NCBI GenBank assembly: GCA_040007095.1
Contig: JBDTVS010000009.1
Location: forward strand, 1 to 64,000
DNA length: 64,000 nucleotides
Direction of reading: 5' to 3'
Source of the DNA: JBDTVS01 sp040007095
GTDB lineage: Bacteria > Acidobacteriota > Vicinamibacteria > Vicinamibacterales > CAVVIG01
This document shows, piece by piece, positions 52,346 through 60,131 of the stretch; positions within the stretch are counted from its first letter, which is position 1; every line of letters begins with the position of its first letter. The notes under the pieces are model-generated. The model saw only the letters and a list, made by a program, of their open reading frames with translations, did not search any database and was not told the origin of the DNA. The position numbers and the translations under genes are program-made.

Positions 52346-53152
52346 TCAGCGCTGCGGACGCCAGCGTGAAAAGCGCTTCTCCAGCTGTTCGGCGATCGAG
52401 GTCAGCGTGATGCCCGCCAGCGCGATGATGATCACGCCGAGGAACACCGCGTCGGTCTGAAACGTCTGGCCGCCATAGTTGACCATGTAGCCGATGCCTT
52501 CGCTGCCGCCGAACATCTCGCCGACCACCACGCCGATCAGTCCGAGCGCCACGGCCTGCCGCACGCCGGTCAGGATGAACGGCACGGCTCCCGGAATCGC
52601 CACGGTCTTGAAGATTTGCCAGTCCGACGCACAGTACGCCCGCGCCGCCCTCAGCAGATCGGCGTCGGTCGCTCTGATGCCGCCGATGGTGTTGATCAGG
52701 ACGGGAAAGAAGGCGTTGATGAAGACGATGAACACCTTGGACCACATCCCGATCCCGAACCAGATGAGAATCAAGGGGACCAGTGCCACGCGAGGGGTGG
52801 CGTACAGGGCGCTCAAAAACGGCTCGCACACCATCGCGAGTCGCCGGTACCATCCGATGACGACTCCAAGAACCACGCCCGCCGCAATGGCCGCGCCGAC
52901 GCCGACGATGAAATTGGTGCCGCTGTACACCAGGTCGGCCTTGAGCCGCCCCTCGGTCCACTCTTCGCCGAAGCGCTTGAGCACCGCGGACGGACCGGTG
53001 AAAAACAGCGGTGAGATCTTCCCCGCCGACCAGCTCGCCTGCCAGAGGCCGAGGGCGATCAACGCCGTCGTCCCGCCAAGGATCACGCCCTCGTGGCGGT
53101 GGTAGAAGGTCTGCCGGGGCCGATCCAGCGGCTCGGGTTCGTGTGTGCTCAC
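52346..53152 (-). CDS. ABC importer permease (SsuC/TauC-type)
   Basis: A 268-residue permease of the nitrate/sulfonate/taurine class, with six hydrophobic helices and the EAA-like loop ARAYCASDWQIFKTVAIPGAVPFILTGVRQAV. It starts with GTG in a four-base GTGA overlap with the ATPase gene. With the ATPase and solute-binding protein it forms a complete importer, here placed inside an aromatic-degradation operon, so an aromatic acid substrate is the likely cargo. Confidence 0.92.
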   Translation of the reverse strand: MSTHEPEPLDRPRQTFYHRHEGVILGGTTALIALGLWQASWSAGKISPLFFTGPSAVLKRFGEEWTEGRLKADLVYSGTNFIVGVGAAIAAGVVLGVVIGWYRRLAMVCEPFLSALYATPRVALVPLILIWFGIGMWSKVFIVFINAFFPVLINTIGGIRATDADLLRAARAYCASDWQIFKTVAIPGAVPFILTGVRQAVALGLIGVVVGEMFGGSEGIGYMVNYGGQTFQTDAVFLGVIIIALAGITLTSIAEQLEKRFSRWRPQR

Positions 53153-53946
53153 GCGCTTTGTGCCGCCATGCCGAGACGCTCCGGTGCTTCTTCCACCAGG
53201 CTCCAGATGGCGTCTTCCGTCGCGAGAAACCGGGGGTCTCGCTTGATGCTGAGCGATCGCGGACGCCCGAATGGAATGGTGAACACGTCTTTGACATGAC
53301 CCGGACGGCCGCTGAGCACGGCCACCCGGTCGGCGAGAAACACCGCCTCGTTGATCTGGTGGGTGATGAACAACACGGTGGTGCGCGCCTCGGCCCAGAT
53401 CTTGAGCAGTTCGGCCTGCATGTGTTCGCGCGTCTGGGCGTCGAGGGCGGCAAACGGCTCGTCCATCAGCAGCAGCAGCGGATCCGTGGCCAGCGCGCGC
53501 GCGAGATTGACGCGCTGCTGCATGCCGCCCGACAGCTCCGACGGGTAGTGCCGTTCGAAGCCGATCAGTCCGACCAGACGGATGAAGTATTCAGTGCGCT
53601 CGCGCATCGTCGCCTGATCGAAGCGCCGGTGGAGCTCCATGCCGTAGCGGACGTTGCCGCTGATGGTGCGCCAGGGGAGCAGACTTGCCTGCTGAAACAC
53701 GACCGCTCGATCCACACCGGGTCCGGTGATGCGCTTGCCGTCAATCGAGACGTTGCCTCGGTCGTAGGGGAGCAGGCCGGCGACGATGTTGAGCAGCGTC
53801 GTCTTGCCGCAGCCGCTCGGTCCCACGATCGCCATGAACTCACCGTCGGCGACCGAGAGCGAGACCTCCGACAGCGCGAGATTCTGCCGCCCGTCGCGCT
53901 CGACGTAGTACTGCTTGGTGAGGCGGTCGATCTCCAGCTTCATCAT
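53149..53946 (-). CDS. ABC importer ATPase (SsuB/TauB-type)
   Basis: A 265-residue ATPase: Walker A GPSGCGKTT, signature ELSGGMQQRVNLARAL, Walker B LLLLMDEPFAALD, switch His in FITHQINEAVFLADR. It is seven bases after the solute-binding protein gene and overlaps the permease gene. All catalytic residues are present. It energises uptake of the operon's substrate. Confidence 0.94.
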   Translation of the reverse strand: MMKLEIDRLTKQYYVERDGRQNLALSEVSLSVADGEFMAIVGPSGCGKTTLLNIVAGLLPYDRGNVSIDGKRITGPGVDRAVVFQQASLLPWRTISGNVRYGMELHRRFDQATMRERTEYFIRLVGLIGFERHYPSELSGGMQQRVNLARALATDPLLLLMDEPFAALDAQTREHMQAELLKIWAEARTTVLFITHQINEAVFLADRVAVLSGRPGHVKDVFTIPFGRPRSLSIKRDPRFLATEDAIWSLVEEAPERLGMAAQSA

Positions 53947-53953
53947 GCCGGGG

Positions 53954-55003
53954 TCAGAACGCCAGTTTCTTCCGGCGCTGTTCTTCGGCCTTGACCTCGT
54001 CGCCGAACAGCTTGGCGAAGTAGCCTTCCTTCACGAGCCGATCGATGGTGGTGTTGTCGACCACCTTGTGGAAGTCGAACGCCTTCAATTCGGCCGCGAT
54101 TCTGGGATCCGCCTGCTGCGCCACGATCGACGTGATCGCGGGTGCGAGCACGTACGGCACCCGGTCGAAGATGTTGCCGTTCTTGTAGAGATCATAGATA
54201 CGCGCGACGTCGGCTTCCGGCTGCTTGTCGTAGGCGAGGTAGCTCTTGATCGCGAACGCCTTGTCGTCGTAAAAGCGCTTGATGGCTTCGGCGTGGGCCT
54301 TGATGATGAGCTCGGGCAGCTTGGGCGTGGCCGTCACCGCCTTCTTGCTGAACAGGTAGACGGTGGCGGCGTAGACGTCGCGATCGGCCAGGTTCGCCAG
54401 CGTCTTGTAGCCGGCCTCTTCGAGCCGGAAGTAGTTGGGCGCGGTCAGCAGCGTGGCGTCGGCGCGGCCGGTCTGGAGGGCGGCGGCGCGGCCGCTCACA
54501 TCGGTGCCGACCGGGATCCACTGGACGTCGCGTGAGCCCAGTCCGTAGGTGCCGAGGAGCGCGACGGTGTAGTTGTAGGGCGCGTCGCCGATTTGTCCCA
54601 CTGCGATCCGCTTGCCTTTGAGCTGCTTGGGATCGCTGAACTCCTTTTGTCCCATGAGCGCGAACAGGCCTTTGTTGGACGAGCTGCCCATCAGCGCGAA
54701 GGCCGACCCGTCCTTCGAGCTCGCGACCATGCCCTGTTCGAGCGAGTGGTTCACCATCACCGCCTGACCGCTCGTCAGCATCGCGATACCCGCGGGATGC
54801 ACGCCGAACTGCAGATCCACGTCGAGCCCGTACTTCTGGTAGAGGCCGCCCTCTTTGGCGATGTACATCGGCCAGGAGGCGCCGCTCCTGGTCGGATAGT
54901 TGATCGTGATTTTCTGGGGCTGCTGAGCCCGCGGCCAGCCGCTCAACACGGCCAGCAGCGCAGCGGTCACGAGCACGAGGCGTCTCACGTTCACCGTGTT
55001 CAT
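53954..55003 (-). CDS. ABC transporter solute-binding protein (SsuA/THI5-like)
   Basis: A 349-residue periplasmic protein with a signal peptide (RRLVLVTAALLAVLSGWPRAQ) and the fold of SsuA/NMT1-type binding proteins: ITINYPTRSGASWPMYIAKEGGLYQKYGLDVDL near the N-terminus, then LKGKRIAVGQIGDAPYNYTVALL. It recognises the substrate for the adjacent permease and ATPase. Homologues in ring-cleavage gene clusters are common, and here an aromatic acid is inferred. Confidence 0.9.
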   Translation of the reverse strand: MNTVNVRRLVLVTAALLAVLSGWPRAQQPQKITINYPTRSGASWPMYIAKEGGLYQKYGLDVDLQFGVHPAGIAMLTSGQAVMVNHSLEQGMVASSKDGSAFALMGSSSNKGLFALMGQKEFSDPKQLKGKRIAVGQIGDAPYNYTVALLGTYGLGSRDVQWIPVGTDVSGRAAALQTGRADATLLTAPNYFRLEEAGYKTLANLADRDVYAATVYLFSKKAVTATPKLPELIIKAHAEAIKRFYDDKAFAIKSYLAYDKQPEADVARIYDLYKNGNIFDRVPYVLAPAITSIVAQQADPRIAAELKAFDFHKVVDNTTIDRLVKEGYFAKLFGDEVKAEEQRRKKLAF

Positions 55004-55025
55004 ATCGGCTCCCTTCGAACTTCGT

Positions 55026-56045
55026 TCAGGCCGCTGCGGGCTCGGTCACCTTCAGGTTGAAGACCTTTTTCGCGTTGTCCTCGAAGATCATCTTCCTGTC
55101 GGCGGCCGTCAGCCAATCGATCGCTTCGATCGTGAAGCGCGTCTCATCCAGCCAGCGCCCGGTCTTCGGATCCTTGACCGTGCCCACGCCAGGCCGCTCG
55201 GTGCCGAACAGGCACCGGTCGACGCCGACGGTCTTGAAGAGCAGTTCCAGCGCATCCTTGGAGTACAGCACCGTGTCGTAGTAAAGCTTGCGCATCTGAT
55301 CCGAGAATCGAGGGCCCTTCCCGCGCAGCGAGCTGGCTTCGAACCGGGCGTACTGATAGGGGATCGCGCCGCCGCCGTGCGACACCAGGATCTTGAGCGT
55401 CGGAAAGTCGTTGAACACGCTGGACGTCAGGAGCGACAGCACGGCGATGTTCTCTTCGTTGATGAAGTGCAGCGAATAGGGCAGGCGTTCGGAGCGGCAG
55501 CCGGTCGAGTGAATATGGCCCGGCACGTCCAGCTCCACGAGCTTTTCGTAGAGCGGATACCAGAACCGATCGCCGAGCGGCGGGGTCTCGACGCCGCTGC
55601 ACTCGCCCGGGTCGGGGTTGAGGAGACACCCGACGAATCCGAGCTCCTTGATGCACTTCTCGAGATAGGGCAGGACGGCTTTCGAGCTGACGCCCGGGGT
55701 CAGCGGCAGGCCGCACACCCCGCGAAAGGTGTCGGGGTAGAGCTGCACCTGTTTCGCGATGATGTTGTTGGTTTCCTCGACGAACCATTGCACCAGTCTC
55801 GGGTGCTCGCTGGTCATCATCTGGTAGGGACGAGGCGAAATCAGCTGGAGATCCGTCCCGACCTCCTTGAGCTGATCCAGGTGCGAGTTGCCGCCAAAGA
55901 CCGGCGCGTTGAGCGCTTTTCTGACGTCCTCCTCGTTGGCGAGGTTCCCGCCGCGCCCATGCGCGCCGCGATGGGCCAGAATCTGCGCCTTGTACACATA
56001 CAAACTGTCGGGTGCCGTGACGTGCCCGTGTGAGTCGATGATCAC
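55026..56045 (-). CDS. Amidohydrolase, LigJ-like (4-oxalomesaconate hydratase type)
   Basis: A 339-residue amidohydrolase-2 (ACMSD/LigJ) family protein: MIIDSHGHVTAP with the HxH metal motif, VCGLPLTPG, HIHSTGCRSERLPYSLHF, LVSHGGGAIPYQ and LFGTERPGVG. The start is GTG at 56045 with GGAGG nine bases upstream. LigJ hydrates 4-oxalomesaconate in the protocatechuate 4,5-cleavage and gallate pathways, producing the substrate of RraA-type aldolases, which are encoded downstream. A decarboxylase of the ACMSD group is the main alternative. It is the first gene of the seven-gene operon. Confidence 0.88.
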   Translation of the reverse strand: MIIDSHGHVTAPDSLYVYKAQILAHRGAHGRGGNLANEEDVRKALNAPVFGGNSHLDQLKEVGTDLQLISPRPYQMMTSEHPRLVQWFVEETNNIIAKQVQLYPDTFRGVCGLPLTPGVSSKAVLPYLEKCIKELGFVGCLLNPDPGECSGVETPPLGDRFWYPLYEKLVELDVPGHIHSTGCRSERLPYSLHFINEENIAVLSLLTSSVFNDFPTLKILVSHGGGAIPYQYARFEASSLRGKGPRFSDQMRKLYYDTVLYSKDALELLFKTVGVDRCLFGTERPGVGTVKDPKTGRWLDETRFTIEAIDWLTAADRKMIFEDNAKKVFNLKVTEPAAA

Positions 56046-56218
56046 GATGGGGATCCTCCAGCGTTTGCGTTCGCTATTCTATACGTTCGGACCGGGGGAT
56101 GAATTTCGCGGCGCTCGGAGTTCAAGCCTATACTGCGCTCTGACATGTGGCCCGTAGGTGATTCGTGGCCCCCTTCCCGGAGCCTGACGCCCGCCTGGCC
56201 GCGAGGAGGTGATCTCGC

Positions 56219-57445
56219 ATGACAATCCAACGTCCATCAATGCGCGCCTGGCTGAACGGTCTGGCGTCCATGGCCGTCGTACTCTTGGCCGGCGTGGTCG
56301 CCGCCCAGCAGAAAGTTCCGTTTCGGGGTACCACGCCGGTGGCGCCACAGGGCATTCCGGCTGTTCCCCTTCCCGAGAAGCCGGTCGAATTCCACACCGC
56401 CGAGGGACAGGACATCCGGGTGATCGTCGTTGCCAGGGGCTTATCCCATCCCTGGAGTCTGGCGTTTCTCCCGGACGGCAGCATGCTGGTCACCGAGCGC
56501 CCGGGCCGGCTTCGAATCATCCGCAACGGCGTGCTCGATCCGCAGCCGGTCGCCGGCGTCCCGGCCGTGAAAGCCATGGGTCTGTCCGGCCTGATGGACG
56601 TCGTGCTTCATCCAAAATTCGCGGAAAACCGTTTCGTGTACCTCAGCTATACCAAGCCCCTTGCCGACGACAAGACGACGTTGGCGGTGGCGCGAGGGAC
56701 CTGGAACGGGAGCGCCCTGACCGACGTGCGCGATGTCTTCGTTGCGGCGGCGGCCGGCGGCGCGTCGCGGCTCGCGTTCGGAAAAGACGGCACGATCTTC
56801 ATGACGACCGGTGGCGGCGGGGGGGAGGGGGCGCAGGACCCCAACAGCCACGCCGGCAAAGTGCTGCGCCTGCGCGACGATGGCGGGGTGCCGGCCGACA
56901 ATCCGTTTGTCGGGCGCCCCGGCTACAAGCCCGAGGTCTATTCGATGGGCCACCGCAACTCGATCGGCCTGGCCATCCACCCTGCGTCCGGCGATGTGTG
57001 GCAGAACGAGAATGGACCCAACGGCGGCGACGAAATCAACATCGTCCGGCCGGGGCGCAACTATGGCTGGCCCCTCGTGAGCTACGGACGCACCTACCCC
57101 GGCCCCTGGCAGTCGGAACAGCCGTGGCAAAGAGGGTTCGAAAAGCCGGTCGTGTTCTGGGTGCCCTCGATTGCCATATCGGGCATGGCGTTCTACACCG
57201 GGAACCAGTTGCCGAAATGGAAGGGCGATGTCTTTGTCGGCGGCATGCGCACGGGCGAGATTCCCGGCACCGGACATCTCGAACGGATCCTGTTCAACGA
57301 GAACATGGAAGAACTGCGCCGCGAGTCGCTGCTGAACGACTTGCACCAGCGAATTCGCGACGTCCGTCAAGGGCCCGACGAACTGCTGTATCTGCTGACC
57401 GACGAGAACAACGGCGCCGTACTGCGGATCGAGCCCGCGCACTAG
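56219..57445 (+). CDS. PQQ-dependent aldose sugar dehydrogenase-like protein
   Basis: A 408-residue secreted protein (signal to about residue 30, VVAAQ) with the soluble six-bladed propeller fold of YliI/Asd-type dehydrogenases: VVARGLSHPWSLAFLPDGSMLVTERPGRLR, GGGGGEGAQDPNSHAGKVLRL, GHRNSIGLAIHP, ENGPNGGDEINIVRPGRNYGWP and SIAISGMAFY. It should oxidise sugars or alcohols in the periplasm using PQQ. The start is preceded by GAGGAGG. It is divergent from the aromatic operon. Confidence 0.92.
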   Translation: MTIQRPSMRAWLNGLASMAVVLLAGVVAAQQKVPFRGTTPVAPQGIPAVPLPEKPVEFHTAEGQDIRVIVVARGLSHPWSLAFLPDGSMLVTERPGRLRIIRNGVLDPQPVAGVPAVKAMGLSGLMDVVLHPKFAENRFVYLSYTKPLADDKTTLAVARGTWNGSALTDVRDVFVAAAAGGASRLAFGKDGTIFMTTGGGGGEGAQDPNSHAGKVLRLRDDGGVPADNPFVGRPGYKPEVYSMGHRNSIGLAIHPASGDVWQNENGPNGGDEINIVRPGRNYGWPLVSYGRTYPGPWQSEQPWQRGFEKPVVFWVPSIAISGMAFYTGNQLPKWKGDVFVGGMRTGEIPGTGHLERILFNENMEELRRESLLNDLHQRIRDVRQGPDELLYLLTDENNGAVLRIEPAH

Positions 57446-57482
57446 CTACTAGCGGCCTGTCCTCGTCATGTCTAGAGGCAAA

Positions 57483-57662
57483 GCCAACCACGAAACCGCG
57501 AAGAAACGAAGAGTATCGCCTGGGCGTTCTTGACCAGCGTGTAGTCTGGCTCGATCGGAGTTCCCGGCGAGTTGCTGGAACCACAAAGAACACAAAGCGC
57601 ACGAAGGCTGTTGTTCACCATCGGAAAACCGCTTTGTGGCCGTGGTGCTCTTTGTGGTTGAG
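57483..57662. repeat. Cluster of AACCACnAAG-type repeats
   Basis: The 250-base gap 57446-57695 holds no gene. It carries CCAACCACGAAACCGCGAAG (57486), GGAACCACAAAGAACACAAA (57579) followed by GCGCACGAAG, and the inverted GGTGCTCTTTGTGGTTGAG near 57645-57662. The arms could pair between convergent genes. A related inverted copy reaches into the end of the VanZ-like gene. Confidence 0.6.
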
Positions 57663-57695
57663 ATCCGATCCGCTTACAGCGTTTCCGAAATTGCT

Positions 57696-58142
57696 CTAAC
57701 TTATCGACGTCGTGTCTTCGTGCTTTCGTGGTGGCATTTTCCGGCTCAACGGCCTCGCGACGAGGGCGGTCGCCGCCAGGCCAATCGCGGCTCCGAGGCT
57801 ATCGGCCATCCAGTCACGAACGTCCGAGCTGCGTCCGGGCGTGAAACTCTGATGCCACTCGTCGCTCGCGCCATACGCGCTCGTGGCGACAAGCGCCATC
57901 ACGAGGGCCGCTGTCCATCCGATGCCTTCGCCGCGGAGCCCGCGGCACAACAGGAGCGCGAGGCCGCCATATTCGACGAAGTGCAGCGCCTTATCCCACA
58001 CGTGCGTCGTGACCTGTGGGACCGGATCGCTTTCCGACGATAGAAAGAAGATCGCGGCCATGTACAGGAGGGGCGGGAGCCACAGACCCAGGTGTCGCAG
58101 CCATCCGTCCCGCTTCAGGGACGGATCGGCTACTGATGCCAT
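57696..58142 (-). CDS. VanZ-like membrane protein
   Basis: A 148-residue protein with four helices and the VanZ pattern: LPPLLYMAAIFFLSS, DKALHFVEYGGLALLL, SAYGASDEWHQSFTPGRSSDVRDWMADSLGAAIGL. VanZ-like proteins are linked to teicoplanin resistance or envelope functions, but this subfamily is uncharacterised. The start at 58142 gives the normal N-terminus. The last residues (PRKHEDTTSIS) are encoded by a copy of the AACCACnAAG repeat, so the C-terminus and stop were probably acquired from the repeat. Confidence 0.85.
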   Translation of the reverse strand: MASVADPSLKRDGWLRHLGLWLPPLLYMAAIFFLSSESDPVPQVTTHVWDKALHFVEYGGLALLLCRGLRGEGIGWTAALVMALVATSAYGASDEWHQSFTPGRSSDVRDWMADSLGAAIGLAATALVARPLSRKMPPRKHEDTTSIS

Positions 58143-58198
58143 GGTTCGCGCTGGTGGTGTGCGGTGGGCGATTCCACGTGAGCTGCGGTCAGCGAATG

Positions 58199-59020
58199 CT
58201 ACTTCAGCGCGGCGCCGTTGAACTTCTGGTTCTCCTCGCACACGAACTCGATGAGCTCCGTGTCGACCAGCAGGCGTTGGTTCACCCGCACCGTCCACGG
58301 CCTGGTGTAGGCCTTGGGATCGTCGATCGTGACATCGATCTCCAACGTGCCGAAGTTCGGGCGCCGGAAGCGCTCGATGATCTTGCCGGCAGATGTCAGC
58401 GGAGCGCCGTTCACGTCGAGCCAGCCGTCGTCCCTGAAGTGGGTCGACTCAACCACCAGCGTGTCGCCTTCCCACCACCCGCGGGAGTAGCCGAACCACC
58501 ACGGCTGCGAATCGCCGCTCGGCGCCGCACGGCCGTCCATGAAGATCTGACGAACGCCCGCGTTCGCCTCGTAGATGATGACGATCAGGTCTTTGGTCTG
58601 GACTATCTTGCGCGGCTGCGAGTGCGTGTGCAGCTGCATGTGGCCAAGCGGCAGACACGCCGCGTCCGGGTTGTCCTTGCTCTCGGTTGCCATGCGCTTC
58701 TTCCGCAGCTCGGCCGCCCACGGCTGGAAGGGAAGCCCTTCCTTGAAGCCGGCCTCGATGTTCCAGAACGTGGCTTGGACCGGAGTGCCAGGCGGCGGCT
58801 CTGGCGGCCGCCCGCGAAGACCCAGGACGCCGGCGTAGTTCCAGATCCCGGAGAGGTCTGGATGTCCGTCCGTGGTGCGAGGAGCCGCCGCGGTGACGCT
58901 CGGCTTGCCGTCGGCGGCCCGAGGCACCCCGGCCGTGGGAAAGCTCGGCCACTGTGCCTCGAGCGCAGGTGCCGCGAGAACGGCAGTGAGAAGTCCCAGC
59001 GCGAGGAATGTCGATCTCAT
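58199..59020 (-). CDS. Secreted DLSGIW-family protein
   Basis: A 273-residue exported protein (signal MRSTFLALGLLTAVLAAPALEAQ). The mature part has DGHPDLSGIWNYAGV, CLPLGHMQLHTHSQPRKIVQ, QIFMDGRAAP, WEGDTLVVESTHFRDDGWLDVNGAPLT and a C-terminal FVCEENQKF. It is a distant paralogue of the products at 28114 and 29934. The family is large in acidobacterial genomes and has no known function; a small beta-rich periplasmic fold is likely. The upstream region is shared with the DUF4097 gene. Confidence 0.85.
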   Translation of the reverse strand: MRSTFLALGLLTAVLAAPALEAQWPSFPTAGVPRAADGKPSVTAAAPRTTDGHPDLSGIWNYAGVLGLRGRPPEPPPGTPVQATFWNIEAGFKEGLPFQPWAAELRKKRMATESKDNPDAACLPLGHMQLHTHSQPRKIVQTKDLIVIIYEANAGVRQIFMDGRAAPSGDSQPWWFGYSRGWWEGDTLVVESTHFRDDGWLDVNGAPLTSAGKIIERFRRPNFGTLEIDVTIDDPKAYTRPWTVRVNQRLLVDTELIEFVCEENQKFNGAALK

Positions 59021-59213
59021 GGCGCCTTTATGGTCGCAGGATCACGCGGCGCAGTAAAGAGCGGTGACTAGTTCGCCGCGGCCTCCACCGGCGGATCGAC
59101 GACCTGCCGTCGAACAGATGGACACCACAAATACCGTCCGGCTCTCAAGATTTCAGCGGCGAACGAGCAACTTATTCGCCGGGATGCCGTCCAATCCCAG
59201 GAATCGAGGTGTT

Positions 59214-59939
59214 ATGTTCAACCGTTCAGGGATGACACTCGTCGGGCTTGCGCTGACGACACTGTTCGCCAGCGGATGCGAAATCGAGGCGCAATCGCGA
59301 AGCGCGGACGGATCCTTCGACCGCACGATCAAAGTGAGCGGGCCTGTGGATCTGGACATTCAGTCGCGGTCTGGCCGAATCAACATCAGGGTGGGCGACG
59401 GCGACGCGGTCCGCGTCGTCGGCCGGATTCGCGCCTACGGGTCGTTCTCAGCATTCAGCGGCGTCTATACGCCGGAAGAGCAGGCGTCGGCGCTCGCCTC
59501 GTCCCCACCGATCGAGCAGTCGGGCAACGCGATCTCGGTCGGCGACATCCGCCAGCCCGGCCTTGGTGCCAACGTCAGCATCAGCTACGACGTGACGGTG
59601 CCCGCCAACACCCGGTTGCGCTCGGTGAGCCGGTCCGGGGATCAGAATATCGACATGGTTCGGGGGCCGGTCGTGGCGACCAGCCGATCTGGGAGCATTC
59701 AGCTCCGAGAAGTCGGGGGCGATGTCGAGGTCGAGACACGGTCGGGCGAGGTGGATCTGCGGCTGCCGGCAGACGGCGGCGCAGTCGTCGACGTCGCGAC
59801 GCGCTCCGGCGCTATCGACAGCGACATCGCGACCCGAATCGATCGCGAACACGCGCGCCGGCATGTTCGCGGGACCATCGGCGCCGGCGGCCGGCGCGTC
59901 GAGATCCATACGAGATCAGGGTCGGTTCGGATTCGATAG
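59214..59939 (+). CDS. DUF4097-type beta-solenoid lipoprotein
   Basis: A 241-residue protein with a probable lipoprotein signal (LFASGC) and a DUF4097-like repeat pattern: DLDIQSRSGRINIRVGD, LRSVSRSGDQNIDMVRGPVVATSRSGSIQLREV, VEVETRSGEVDLRL, RVEIHTRSGSVRIR. The recurring SRSG turns mark a right-handed beta-solenoid. The start at 59214 follows GAGG. Function is unknown; such proteins are often linked to anti-sigma or envelope systems, but no such partner lies here. Confidence 0.85.
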   Translation: MFNRSGMTLVGLALTTLFASGCEIEAQSRSADGSFDRTIKVSGPVDLDIQSRSGRINIRVGDGDAVRVVGRIRAYGSFSAFSGVYTPEEQASALASSPPIEQSGNAISVGDIRQPGLGANVSISYDVTVPANTRLRSVSRSGDQNIDMVRGPVVATSRSGSIQLREVGGDVEVETRSGEVDLRLPADGGAVVDVATRSGAIDSDIATRIDREHARRHVRGTIGAGGRRVEIHTRSGSVRIR

Positions 59940-60098
59940 CACATCACCCTCGCGATACGGGTCGCCCCGGGTCCGCGGCGCACCTTGCTCGTGCGGCGCA
60001 CCGGGCGGCGCGCGATTCCGCGGTCCGCCTTTTCCCGCTTCTTCCTTCTTCTCCGCGCTGAACGTCGTGATTGATCTTGAGGCGGAGACAGCAGCGTC

Positions 60099-60126
60099 TT
60101 GACAATCTCCCTCTCGTGCCGATAAT
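60099..60126 (+). promoter_or_regulatory. Sigma-70 promoter giving a leaderless transcript
   Basis: TTGACA (60099-60104), 16 bases, then GATAAT (60121-60126). The ATG of the PQQ dehydrogenase is at 60132, where transcription would be expected to begin, so the mRNA would have essentially no 5' leader. No ribosome site is present between the -10 and the ATG. Confidence 0.6.
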
Positions 60127-60131
60127 CGGCG

